Source: Hsuehochloa calcarea (Eukaryota; Streptophyta; Magnoliopsida; Poales; Poaceae). From it: a stretch of DNA of 64,000 nucleotides. This document shows, piece by piece, positions 33,880 to 44,118 of the stretch. Positions within the stretch are counted from its first letter, which is position 1, and each line of letters opens with the position of its first letter. The DNA is taken from contig CM070594.1 in the NCBI GenBank assembly GCA_036346395.1, forward strand, positions 27,189,385 through 27,253,384, written 5' to 3'. A program made the translations under genes and the position numbers. Under the pieces are notes generated by a model that was not told the DNA's origin, ran no database searches, and saw only the letters and a program-made list of their open reading frames with translations.

Positions 33880-34027
33880 CTAAGAACAACACAACAGAGC
33901 GAAAATCCTCAACGAATCGATAAACAAAATAATTGGGACATAACCAAGCAATTATGGAAAATAATGGTTTACCCAACCCTTCCTATTGTGCACAAGTGTG
34001 TCATTTTAATCTTATTACCACGGACCA

Positions 34028-34046
34028 AGCCCGCTCGATACCAAGC
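34028..34046 (-). other. Primer-binding site of the Tekay-like element
   Basis: On the minus strand TTGGTATCGAGCGGG, a mutated TGGTATCAGAGC, lies just inside the 5' LTR end. Confidence 0.65.
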
Positions 34047-34052
34047 GTAACA

Positions 34053-34383
34053 CCACGACTATAAGGAAGTCAAGATGTCACCTACAATCGCTACTCTTCA
34101 AATGAACAACATCAAATCGAACAATAAAATTGGAACCCAAATTACTTGCTCGCCACGGCTGCAACGGGTGAGGTACTCTACGATGGTAGTGGTGGTTCGG
34201 ACCGAATCAATCTACTAACAGAAATTAAACGATGCTACTAAAATCATTGAATCGACAACTCAAACGCAATCTAACAGCGATGGGGCTCTTGTTACCCTTG
34301 TAGACCCGAAGAACGACGAGGATCAACTTCCGAAGGTTGCTCCTCTTCTTCAATGGCAAAACAGCGAACCAGCGGATTGGCGA
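34053..34383 (-). mobile_element. 5' LTR of the Tekay-like element, shortened
   Basis: Only the end segments of the LTR remain. The middle ~670 bases and the outer terminus (expected TGTAATACC) are missing, and the sequence passes straight into LTR-F. Confidence 0.75.
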
Positions 34384-35559
34384 TAACACGCAATTGGAAT
34401 AAATAGCAAAAATAAAATAAAATCTAAAAATTAGAAAATAAAAATTGAAAAATAAAAATTGAAAAATAAAAGAAGAATTTAGATGATTTTAGGAGAAAGA
34501 ATCAATAGATTCTGAGGTTGTATTAGAGAGAAATGATTTTTGGAAGGGATTTCATGGGTATGCAACTTGAATGACTAATAATGCATGTGTACAATTCATC
34601 TTCTCCATGCTTCCAGAGAACACAACGCCATGGTGAAAATGATTGGCGCTGGTGAAGGAAGAGGAAAGGTGGCTGGGAAATTACCAAAATGGATTGCTGA
34701 CATCGAGACGGAGCCGTAGGAGGTGGTGGCGTGGTCAGGGACTACCGGCGACGGCGGGCGGTACACGGTGGTGGCGGCCATGGAGGGGTCGGACGCTCCA
34801 GTGAGGTTTCGATGATGCGAAGGTGTGCATATGTAGAGCACGACGTCACGATGCCAGCGGTTGTGACGAAGGTGGCGGAGCTCAACCGGAGGCGGCACTA
34901 GAGAGGAAGAACGACGATGGCCGACGAACTTCAAATCGAAAACTCGGCCAAACTAACGGGAGGTAGGAGGAGAGGTTTTGGGGGTGGGTTGAGGATGGAG
35001 AGGGGCTCCTGGTGCTCACTTTATATATGGGAGGAGGTGCTTGAATCAATGGGAATCGTCAGAGCAAAAGTAAAATTTTTGGGTGCAATAAAGAGCGAGA
35101 GAAAACTGCAAACTGGATTGAATGCAAAGGAATAAATGCCCAATTGATGGTATAGTAACACATGTGAGGTTAATGCGGACGTTTTGCTTCAGACGGAATT
35201 GAATTTGATGCTTTGAGTGCAGAGAAAAGAGGAGAGCGGTGGTGGCAGCCATTAATGGAGCTCAAGCTTGGTTCTTCTGTTGCATGGCAGCAGGGAGAAA
35301 TGGGAGAGATGGCTGGAGCTGGGGAAGGAGGAGGCGGGGTGAGAGGCGGCCGGAGGTGTGGTCGGCGGCAAAGGGTGGTGGCAATAGGCGCTGCCATTGA
35401 TGTCCACGGGAAAAAGACAGAGAGGCACGGTTTTGGCTAGAGGAAGAAGAAAGGAGGGAGGAAGGAATAAAAGGAAGGATGGAGACTTTAGTCACAAGAA
35501 AGAAAAAGGAGAGTTGGTAGTGCGGGGAGGTTAAGCGAGCTAGTCGTGGAGTATTGGTT

Positions 35560-36810
35560 AGATGGGTGATTGATCGGGAAATTTGATTTTTGATTTCCTT
35601 TAGAAAGGAGAAAGAAGAAAGGCATAAAAGAAAGAAGGGAGGCATTACTGAATGAAAAGAAGAAGGGAAGAATGGCAGTTGATAGCACTAGCGGTTCCGA
35701 TCTTTCGATGAGAGTGGTAGATTCGATTGGGGAAGGAGATGACGTTGACGACCCGACTACAACCATCCAAGGATGTTGCGCCTTAGCGATCGATACACCA
35801 ACTCCAGAGGTTGTTCGTGGTCTTGTCGGCGCACGATCAACCTAACCACGAGGGTACTTGTTCCTGCAAGCAATCGAAGAACATGCAAGAATAAGATGAA
35901 TAACAACTCAATTGCAAATAAACGTGATAGGATTCAATCGAAAACAGAAAACGGTGGGGTTCCGAAGACAAGTATTCGGGCGGTCTAGCCGACACGCGTG
36001 AGTACAAGGCGAAGTAGCAACAACTAACTTAGTCTAACCAAAAACCCAACCCTAGAAGAGGGTGCGGCTGCCTATTTAAGGGACACGGAAGGTGGAGGGA
36101 CGGCCAAAACACATGGAAGCCGAACAGGACTCGATTACAAGGCCCAAGGCCCACTTTGACTCGGACTGGAAAAGTGACGTGATTTGTTTTGCAGTTTCCG
36201 ATCGGCTTGTATGGAATTTGGAGGTGAGACTAGATCCGTCTAAAAGTAGACTTCAAGAGCTTTCCAACGAGTACTCACGGGCCCCAAGAAACCTTCTGGA
36301 TCAAAAGTTATGGCCGTTTGAAGTAGACGCTGCTGGGAAGGCCGAATCCGAGTTGAACTCGCGAACAGGACTTGGTTTGCGCTTGACGGTTCCACTTCTA
36401 TACTTGAAATCACGTGGTTCTTCCCCATGGTTCCTAAGTACAATGAAATCATCACTAGAATTAAGTAGTATGCCATTCTTTGAAATATTTGTTTGCAAAC
36501 ACAGGAACGCATTCACTTGTTGGTTAAGTTGACGTGCTCGCACTCTAGTCATTGGTCCTTGTATCATAGTTTCAATTTGATGTGGAGCCGGTATGGTTGT
36601 ATGCATGGAAATGATGTCCTCATCAGCAGTGGTCGTGGAGCAGCCCATGATGGGTGACCGATCGGGAAATCTGATTTTTTAATTTTATTTTAGAAAGGAG
36701 AAAAAAGAAAGTCATAAAAGAAAGGAGGTAGTTGTCGTGGAAGTTAACTGTGCTGGTCGTGGAGCACTGGTCGGATGGGTGATCGATCGGGAAATTTGAT
36801 TTTTGATTAT
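35560..36810. repeat. Dispersed triplication of a ~100-bp LTR-F segment
   Basis: GGGTGATTGATCGGGAAATT at 35,564 recurs in closely related form near 36,651 and 36,777, each followed by TTGATTTTT. The first two are followed by TTAGAAAGGAGAAAGAAGAA-like text. The gypsy fragment lies between the first and second copies. Confidence 0.7.
35691..36648 (-). mobile_element. Gypsy fragment: polyprotein tail plus partial 3' LTR
   Basis: On the minus strand 36,648-36,301 reads a protein tail with MIQGPMTRVRARQLNQQVNA followed by FIVLRNHGEEPRD, a signature found at the C-terminus of some grass gypsy polyproteins. Downstream (36,300-35,700) is LTR-like sequence with a TATTTAAGG box near 36,072. Host LTR-F phrases flank it on both sides. 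No polymerase domains remain. Confidence 0.55.
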
Positions 36811-37264
36811 TTTTTTTGAAATTAGATATTAAACCAAAAATCGAATACATTTTTAGAATATAACAAATAGAGTCCAAAAATTCTAGAAAATTCATAAAAA
36901 TTCATAAAATTATTTTGAAGTTAGTAAAAATAATTCCAACTTAAAGTTGGCTCTTATTTTTGTATAGTAATTAGTTTCATTTTATGGAAAATAGGAAAAA
37001 AAACTTTTTAAATACCAGAAAATTCCAGAAATTAATTTAAAAAATTTCACTTTAAATCCAATAAAATCCTAGAAAATTCAATAAAACTCAATAAACTTTA
37101 TTTTTGACTTTAAAACCAAGAAATTAAATAATTATTTTTCTTTTAACATTGAAAACTCCTTTTCGGTTACAGGAAATCGAGAAACATCTTTAACATGAAG
37201 AAAATTCAAAAAAATAGTAACTTTATTAATTTTTATTTTGGTAACAGAACTTTGGGATGTTACA

Positions 37265-38851
37265 GATGGCCTTCTAAAGCGAAGGATGAGGTGGAATCAT
37301 CGAGGGTCCTGATGGAGAGGCATGATCGTGTCGAGATTGTGGAACTGCAGGGTCCAGGACGATTTCCTTCTTGGGCCACTGGATAAAAGTGTGCATGGCA
37401 TCTCCTAGTGTTCTGATGTCTTCGTTCGAGCGAATCTCCAGCGGGATAGGCCTGCAATTGTCATGTACCAATTCCATCTGGACCCTAGCGTAACCCTGCA
37501 CCAGCTGGGCACCGTTTTGCATTGCCCCTTCCTGGTATAGATACACTATCCCCCACCCAGCCTCAATTAGAATGGACCCCACAATCCTCACTTGGAGCTT
37601 GCAGGGCATTGGCTCCTACAAAACGATACGCAATTAGCTAAAGCGTCCTATAGGTCTATCTTTGGAGCATTGCAGAGATGTACATTACCTTGATGTCGTC
37701 GATGGGTAATTGGATGTCGTCATGTCTAGAATTATGTGTGGGCGCGATGCTACTCCGATGTTGAGGAGGACTGGCTCCCAAAAAAATAGTGGCGGCTTGC
37801 GATTGGTTCAAGAGTTGATTTATTTGATCATGCAATCTTGTTATCTGTCCCTGAAATTTTTCAGTAAGCACTTGTTCTAACCGGGCGTCGTGCTCATCCT
37901 TGGATCTCTTCCTACTCCTGTACGTGTCGGAGTCATGTCGGAATCCATCCCTCCAAGGTACGTAAAGCCCAACGCCTCGCGTGCGACCCGAGTGCTCCTT
38001 GTTTCCTAGGACCATAGATAGTAGATCCTTCTCCCTGTCCGCTTCGAAGGAACCTTCGAAACACGTGGAAGTCAATGCTTCCTGCAAGAGGTCATCATGT
38101 TATTATAGATACTATGCAAGAGGTCATCATGTTATTATAGACACTACGTAGTTCGACATATTTACCAGATGTTGGGACACTGCCTCGTCTGCCGGGTTTG
38201 TGAAAGAGATGCCGCCCGAGGACGTGGCTAATGCCCTCGCTCTTAACCAGGCTCGAGCGCGCTCATCTGAGATCTCGGCAAATGGTCTTGTGGTGCTCTC
38301 GTCCTCGCCGCCCATTGCGTGGTTTTACCAGTGTATCCAGCGGTGTTGAGTTTGTGGGGGTGAGTGTTTTGTGCCTGGAGAGCTTTGTACGCCGCACTTT
38401 GCTCCTGAATATCGGTCGTCGTCTTCATCCGCACAAAGGCGTCCCATATATCCCGCGATAAGAAATGATACTTCGTGAAAGGTGCCCGACCCGTGTTCAC
38501 GTACTTCATGACAAGCGTACTCTTGAAGGTCCTCCACGCATGTCCCATCGCGATAGAGCCTGAAATTTCTGTCCACAGCTGGCCTCTCTCTACATCCGTC
38601 AGAGACTTCCAGCTTGGTGTGGTGATAGGGACCTGTTCCCTTCCAAGTACCCCGCAGATGGTCCAGAATCTCGCTGCTGCTTTCTTAGGACTCAGAGGGA
38701 TCCCAGCATCACTGACCTCTGTGATAGTCATTCGGCTCGTGGGCAATTTCGATATTCCTCTGCCATCTCGCTTACGTGCCACATTGATTGGAGATCCAGA
38801 CGCATTCGGCGACGTCGATGACGGCGGCGAAGACGATGCTTCTGTCATCTC
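37265..38851 (-). pseudogene. CACTA TNP1-like protein, N-terminal and middle exons (CACTA-B)
   Basis: TNP1/TNPA-class proteins bind the subterminal repeats and assist transposition. The ATG at 38,851 (MTEASSSPPSSTSPNASG) directly follows a splice acceptor (TTGCAAG) conserved in the copy at 53,715. Recognisable blocks: RMTITEVSDAGIPLSPKKAA, MGHAWRTFKSTLVMKYVNTG, FTKYHFLSRDIWDAFV. A frameshift near 38,310 leads into DERARAWLRARALATSSGGI. The next exon 38,083-37,695 has EGSFEADREKDLL, RSRKRSKDEHDARLEQVL (basic then coiled coil) and QINQLLNQSQAAT. The exon 37,617-37,265 holds a DUF8039-like block (VHDNCRPIPLEI, TLGDAMHTFIQWPKKEI). It is cut at 37,265 by LTR-F and continues with the Ulp1 part at 25,413. 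Confidence 0.78.
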
Positions 38852-39767
38852 GCTTACTTGCAATCTATATAAGTTACATACGCAATGAACTAAAATTTCA
38901 AGGATTGCAAGTTGATATCCATAATATTTAAAGAAAGATACAAACAGAATACCAAAAAACAATAATGACTACTTACAATGCCTTGGATTGCACTTGACAA
39001 AGAAGTCTTACTCAGCAAACAACATCATATATATGTAACGTTTTAAAAAAATTGTGGAAAATTCGAGGTATTTTCTTATAAATATGCCATGTTAGCATAT
39101 TTATTACCAAGCACCCTTGAACGGCAGTAGTAGGGTTACGCAACTTAAAGTCTAACGTTGAGCACATTTTATTCCTACTTTCCAAAAAAATGAAAAATGA
39201 CAACTCTAAAGTTGCTACATGGGAGCAATCAATAACCATACAAAGGACAAAATAAAATTAATAGAACAATGACAGATTAAGGTATACGCAAAAAGACTAT
39301 AGTAAAGCCCAAATCTTTAATTCTTTTCACTATAGAATAGATCAAGGTATTCATAATTGACCTGTAATTTGCCTAAATTCTAGCTATTTTCAGTTATCTA
39401 TTAACTAATCTAATTGCTAACTGCTAGCTATATCTCTATTTGCCTGTATTGTCTAACTTATGAACTGACTCAATTACCCTTGCCTTTGCTCACTAGATGA
39501 TGACAACCTACTGGAAATTTCTAACCAAACCCGTCTTGCTAATCAAATGTATGCATATACTCATCTACAATATTGAATATCTTACTCTGTAAAACACTTA
39601 CTAAAATCCCCATTAGCCCTCAACTTACCTAAGCTAATCCATGCTAACTGGCTTGCTAATCAAATGTATGTATATACACTCATCTACAATATTGAACATC
39701 TTACCATCAACCTAATCCAATGGATCTACTATCATACACTCATACTTATGCAACTTAAAGTTTAACC
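38852..39767 (-). other. First intron of CACTA-B TNP1
   Basis: The region between leader exon and ATG exon is AT-rich with no ORF. A ~116-bp direct repeat is present: CTTGCTAATCAAATGTATG at about 39,535 and 39,651. The end nearest the leader matches 63,806-64,000 on the opposite strand. Confidence 0.65.
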
Positions 39768-40035
39768 TTAGGACGTCGGAGTTAGGGAGAAGGGGCGTCG
39801 GGGAGTAGCAGGGGTGTTAGGGTCGCGGAGAAGGGGTGTCAAGGAGGTGCGGAGTATAGCACGGGCATCGGGGTCGGGGTGACCGGGAGTACCAGTGGCA
39901 TCGGCGTCAGGGAGGCGGGGGAGTAGCAGGTCGGCGTCGGGGAGGATGCTTCGGCCGCAGGGGAGGTGAAGGGGCGAGAATAAGGAGAGTGACGAGTTAA
40001 GGGTGCTCAAACCCTATCGATTCCTCTTAAATAAA
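39768..40035 (-). other. C-rich leader exon of CACTA-B TNP1
   Basis: On the minus strand it is downstream of the repeat cluster and a CTTTATTTAAGAG TATA-like box (40,036-40,024). It is rich in CCCGACGCC-like units. Its 80-codon open frame has no ATG, and it ends at a GT donor context (CCTAAG/GTTAAAC). The matching exon of the opposite arm is 63,540-63,805. Confidence 0.6.
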
Positions 40036-40689
40036 GGAATATCACAGACAGTTCTACTATAGAACCGTATGTGATAAGTCATCACAAACGGTTCTATAGT
40101 AGAACCGTCTGTAATATGTAGTATAGGATTTCGTGAGAAGTCATCACAGGTGGTTCCGTAAAAGAACCGTCTGTGATATGAAAATATCACATATGGTTCT
40201 GTTATGGAACCATCCGTGATGACTTAGCACAGAAACCCTAAACCCTCATATCACAGACGGTTTCATAACAGAACCGTCTGTGATATAGTCATATCACAGA
40301 CGGTTTCAAAGTGGAACCGTCTGTGATGTGTCATATCACAGACGGTTATATTATGGAACCGTCACTACTACAAAACAGGCTATAGAAGACGCATAATCAC
40401 GAGGCGGTTCTTGAAACCGTGCGCGATAGTAATAATCCGAGCGGTTCCAAGACGAACCGTCGTGGTATGTCACTATCACAGACGGTTGGCGGTTCTAAGA
40501 CGGTTCTCTAGAACCGTCAACCGTCTGTGATAGTGACATACCACGACGGTTCGCCTTGGAACCGCTCTGTGATTATTATCCTGCAGTTCTAACCACGAAC
40601 CGTCTGTGATAATAAAATATCACAGGCGGTTCGTGGTTAGAACCGCTCGCGATATCGAAATATCACGAGCGGTTCTAACCACGAACCGT

Positions 40690-41075
40690 CTGTGATGAGG
40701 TTTTACCATGGTTTGGATTTTTACCATGGTTCGAATTTACCATGGCAGCCAATACTCTGCCGCGGTAGGGTTTGGGCAGATAATCCGCGGCAGTGGATTG
40801 GCTACCCAAACCCTACCGCGGCAGAGTATTGGCTGCTAAACCCTACCGCGGCAGAGAATTGGCTGCCAAACCCTACCGCGGCAGAGTATCGGCTGCCAAA
40901 CCCTACCGCGGCAGAGTATCGGCTGCCAAACCCTACCGCGGCAGAGTATCGGCTGCCAAACCCTACCGCGGCAGAGTATTGGCTGCCATGGTAAAATTAG
41001 AGAGTAAGGAAAACCCTAAACCATGGTAAAAATCCAAGCCATGGTAAATTCGAACCATGGTAAAAATCCAAACCA
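40690..41075. repeat. Imperfect long palindrome with 30-bp tandem array
   Basis: The left arm phrases TTTTACCATGGTTTGGATTT, TTACCATGGTTCGAATTTACC and CTGCCGCGGTAGGGTTT recur reverse-complemented on the right (41,000-41,075 and within the array). The array at about 40,806-40,990 has six near-identical 30-bp units, each containing AAACCCTACCGCGGCAGAGT followed by AT(C/T)GGCTGCC. Being a multiple of three, it translates as a spurious 10-residue repeat (PNPTAAEYRL). Confidence 0.9.
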
Positions 41076-41329
41076 TGGTAAAACCTCATCACAGACGGTT
41101 CGTGGTTAGAACCGTCTATGATGAACACTTATCACTGAGCGGTTCGTGGTTAGAACCGTGCGTGATGAGATTACTATCACGCATTTGTTCGTGATACGAC
41201 CGCTCGTGATATGTCATCCTGAGCGGTTTTTGTATAAAACCGTCTGTGATACTTTGGTTTCGTTAGGCGGGAAAACGAAAATTTGCACATAATGGCGGGC
41301 TCCCGAAAATCTCTCTATATTAACAGAGT

Positions 41330-41660
41330 CATTCATCTCCCCCTTTGCCATCTCCATCTCTTCCTTTGCCATTTCTCCCCCTCTGTCATTTCTCCTCTGG
41401 CCTCCCCTCCCGCGGCCTCCTCCACCTCCTCTACCTCGCCCGACCTGCGTCGCCACGGCCTCCCACGACCTCGTCGCCCCCGGCCTCCTCTACTTCGTCG
41501 CCCCCGGCCTCCTCTACTTCGTCGGCCCGTCCTCCCCTGAGTTCGTCGCCTGCGGCCTCCTCCACCTTGCCCCGGCCTCATCGTCGCCGGCCTCCCATGA
41601 CCTCGTCACCCCAGCCTCCCACGACCTCACTCTCTCTACTCCCCCCTTTTGCTCTGTGAT
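41330..41660 (+). other. C-rich leader of the small CACTA element
   Basis: Pyrimidine-rich sequence with a 24-bp tandem unit (CGTCGCCCCCGGCCTCCTCT) at 41,472-41,525, downstream of a TATA-like box. It corresponds in position and style to the TNP1 leaders. The open frame here (about 85-104 codons) has no recognisable domain. Confidence 0.45.
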
Positions 41661-42418
41661 GTAGATTACTACTGTGATGTGTTAGTACTCTGTGAATTGT
41701 TTGAGTTGATGCTACTGTGATGTGGGTGATGCATGTCGTGTTGTTTTTAGTGCTCTGTGAATGGATTGAGTTGATGCTATTGTGATGCTCTGGCTATTGT
41801 GGGAAAGCTAGCGAAATCCGAAAATCAATATCAGATTCATTCGTGAGGCTCCATACGAAGTGAAAATCCGTTTTCGTTTTTTTTGCCCTGGAAAAAACTA
41901 TCACGAGCGGTTCTAAAAAGAACCGCTCATGATAGTTACTATCACGACAGTTCTTTTTAGAACCGTGCGTGAAAATAGAATATCACAGACGGTTCTATTC
42001 ACGAACCGCTGCGCGAACATAGACTATCACGAGCGGTTCTATTCACGAACCGTCGCGATGTGTCTATCACGCATGGTTCGTGAATAGAACCGTGCGTGAT
42101 ATCATTTTCGCAGACGGTTAAAAACCGTCAGTGATGACCTCGTCATCACGGACACAAAAATTCGACGGTTCAAAACCGTGCGTGATGATGGTTTAGAACC
42201 GTCTGTGATGAGCTTTTCTGTAGTAGTGCGTCTGTGATGCCTTATCACAGACGGTTCCATAAATGAACCGTCTGTGATAACTTCCTGACACAATTCCAAA
42301 TCATTTGACTGAAAATTCATTTGTCTAAAAAATTCATATCTAATACAACTCAACTCCAAATCAAGTGAAACCAATTTTGATACTCCACATTACAATGAAG
42401 TCCACATTGACATCAATA

Positions 42419-44008
42419 TCAGAGATGACAAGTCCATAACATATAACAATTCCACGTTAACATCAAATTACAATGGAATAAATATTCTATATTAAAATAT
42501 AGCCCTTCGTGATGATCGATGCGCATATAGCTAATTTCTTCACTGGGTTCTTCCTCGAGCCTGATGCCGTCTCCGAAAGGAGGGAACTCATCAAATTGAT
42601 AATACTCTTCCTCATCCACGACATTCTCAACTCCGACAATCCTTCTTTTTCCATGAAGAACTACGTGGTGGTTCTTATTTGCCAGGTCTGTTACATAAAA
42701 AACTTGAACAACTTGCTTAGCAAGTACGAATGGTTCGTTCTTATATCCGACATGTTTGAGGTCCACAGTAGTGACATCGTACTTGTCGACCTTCACGCCC
42801 TGCGGAAGTTTAACCCAATGATATCGAAACTGGGAGATCTTGAAAAATACATAGTCGAGCTCCCAGATCTCCTCTACGAGCCCATAGGAGTTCAACCCAC
42901 GTGCCCCAGCGGTATTGAACTGCTCATGAAATGCATCTATGCGGACACCGTTGTTCTGGACTGTGCTCCTCCTATCCTGAGCTGCCGTATAAAATGTGTA
43001 CTCATTTATGTCGTATCCTTGCCATGTCACAATTGTAAATTTTGGCCCTTTTGCCAGCTATAGTAGCGTATCATCACTTGATGACCTCCCTATGCATCGC
43101 ACCTTTAACCATTCGTTGAACCGACGGTTGTGCTCTCTCGTGATCCAAACCTCCGACTGGTTTGGATTCTGTTGGCGTACCATGTCTTTGTGCTCGTTGA
43201 TGTACGGGGACACTTGGGTTATGTGTTGTACGACCGTCAAATGGGCTTGCGCGTACACCTATCGGTTCTAGTCTCCCCTCATGACGAGATAGAGGCACAT
43301 CTATCGGTTCCACCTGAGCCATGTAGTCGATATAGAACTCAATGCCCTCTTCGGTTGCATAACCTTTGATGATGCTGCCCTCTGGTCGAGATCGATTCCT
43401 TACGTAGGACTTGAGAATTCCCATGTATCTCTCGAATAGGTACGTATGATGTAGGAATATAGGGCCGCATATCTTTATCTCTTTCACAAAGGTGAACAAT
43501 GAGATGGAACATCATATCAAAAAATGACGGAGGAAAATACATTTCAAGATGACATAGAGTCGTCACCAGCTCGGCCTGCAGAGCATCTAGTCCTTCAGGA
43601 TCGATAACCTTCTGAGCAATTGAGTTAAAGAAATAACACAGCATAATGATTGCCACTCGAATCTTGTTCGACAAGATATTTCTAATTGCAACAGGAAACA
43701 TTTGTGTCATCAGCATATGACAATCACGAGACTTCATACCAAATAATTTCAAATCTTCCATGGAAACAAGTTTCTTAATATTGGCGGAGTAACCGGATGT
43801 AACTTTCACACCATGCAAGCTTTCGCACAGTTCATATTTCTCGGCATTGGACAAAGTGTAGCAAGCTGTGAGAAGTTACGTTCGTCCTTTATCGATCTCT
43901 TTTGGTGCTAACTCGGTGCTTATGTTCATATCAACCAAGTCACGCCGTACGTTAACACCATCATTTGTTTTGCCACTAATGTTTAGTGAGAGACCAATCA
44001 AGCTATCA
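42419..44008 (-). pseudogene. CACTA TNP2 transposase, C-terminal half (CACTA-B)
   Basis: TNP2 is the catalytic transposase. Reading leftwards: IGLSLNISGKTNDGVNVRRD near 43,990-43,930; the DUF4218-type region YSANIKKLVSMEDLKLFGMK, SRDCHMLMTQMFPVAIRNIL, CHLEMYFPPSFFDMMFHLIV (43,854-43,480); ERYMGILKSYVRNRSRPEGS (43,440-43,370); and the DUF4216-type region TWQGYDINEYTFYTAAQDRR, KHVGYKNEPFVLAKQVVQVF, HGKRRIVGVENVV (43,030-42,560). Frameshifts separate these blocks. The N-terminal half with the Transposase_21 core is absent: at 44,008 homology to the gene stops and an inverted piece of the same gene begins. Confidence 0.88.
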
Positions 44009-44118
44009 TGAGGGGAGACTGGAGGGTATCGGGACCATCAGAAGGAACGCAATCACTCCTGATCTAGACACGTACCGCAAGCCCATTTGATAGTCTTGCA
44101 ACACATGACCCAATTGTT
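44009..44118 (+). pseudogene. CACTA TNP2 fragment, start of the plus-strand arm
   Basis: ATGAGGGGAGACTGGAGGGT and the ~100 bases that follow align with the TNP2 of the third copy at 49,813-49,920, in plus orientation, whereas 42,419-44,008 is minus. The homology breaks at ACCCAA just before an LTR at 44,119 and resumes in the same frame region at 62,147. Confidence 0.8.

Larger units (their letters stand above)
27952..34383 (-). mobile_element. Ty3/gypsy chromovirus (Tekay/Del-like) retrotransposon, minus strand
   Basis: LTR copies lie at 27,952-29,613 and 34,053-34,383, with gag-PR-RT-RH-INT between them, reading leftwards. Shared LTR text includes CCACGACTATAAGGAAGTCA (27,952 and 34,053) and CGAATCAATCTACTAACAGA onward for about 180 bases (28,967 and 34,202). 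The right (5') LTR lacks about 670 bases in its middle and its outer end. The element is nested in LTR-F, which resumes after 34,383. Lineage is inferred from integrase C-terminal wording. Confidence 0.85.
25414..37264 (-). mobile_element. Solo gypsy-type LTR (LTR-F) with nested insertions
   Basis: On the minus strand it starts TGTAACATCCCAAAG (37,264) and ends CTGGTCCGACA (25,414). Landmarks shared with the minus LTR 44,119-62,146 are GAGCACAGCTACCGTGCTCA at 25,980, TCCATGACCGTGGACACGG at 26,316 and CATAAACCTGCACCCACC at 26,778. Aligning the flanks to the third CACTA copy shows that exactly five bases are duplicated (GGCAG left, GATGG right, differing by three transitions). Subtracting nested elements leaves an LTR of roughly 4 kb. 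No second LTR or internal domain of its own family is seen. Confidence 0.75.
40363..42228. mobile_element. Small non-autonomous CACTA element, 1,866 bp, TSD CGT
   Basis: It begins CACTACTACAAAACAGG and ends TTTTCTGTAGTAGTG, a matched CACTA terminal inverted repeat. It is flanked by the 3-bp duplication CGT (40,360-40,362 and 42,229-42,231). Removing it restores an intact host motif GGAACCGTCTGTGATG. Inside are subterminal repeats (40,390-40,700, 41,080-41,250, 41,895-42,215), a palindrome with a 30-bp tandem array, a TATA-like CTATATTAAC (41,316) and a C-rich leader (41,330-41,660). It has no transposase. Confidence 0.93.
40036..42285. repeat. Internal subterminal-type repeat cluster of CACTA-B (split by nested CACTA)
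   Basis: Alternating ATCACAGACGGTTC / GAACCGTCTGTGAT motifs occupy 40,036-40,362 and 42,229-42,285. They lie between the TNP2 3' end and the TNP1 leader rather than at an element end. The nested element at 40,363-42,228 separates the halves. Confidence 0.85.
23381..44008 (-). mobile_element. CACTA element, minus-strand arm (CACTA-B), interrupted
   Basis: CACTA transposons move by TNP2 (transposase) with a TNP1/TNPA-like DNA-binding protein acting on short subterminal repeats. The left terminus TACTACTACAGAAAAG at 23,381 is a CACTA end with its first C changed to T. Reading leftwards from 44,008 the order is: TNP2 C-terminal half, repeat cluster, leader exon, TNP1, Ulp1-like domain, 3' repeat cluster, terminus. 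Two later insertions interrupt it: a solo LTR with nested elements (25,414-37,264) and a small CACTA (40,363-42,228). At 44,008 it ends against an inverted segment of the same gene. Confidence 0.8.

Noticed and set aside
40692..41029. Protein with 10-residue repeats (PNPTAAEYRL)
   Set aside because: Arises from a 30-bp DNA tandem array whose period is a multiple of three, in a non-coding palindrome of a non-autonomous CACTA.
40036..42285. CRISPR-like array of regularly recurring short repeats
   Set aside because: Repeats alternate orientation, spacing is irregular, and they flank CACTA genes in a plant genome. They are transposon subterminal repeats.
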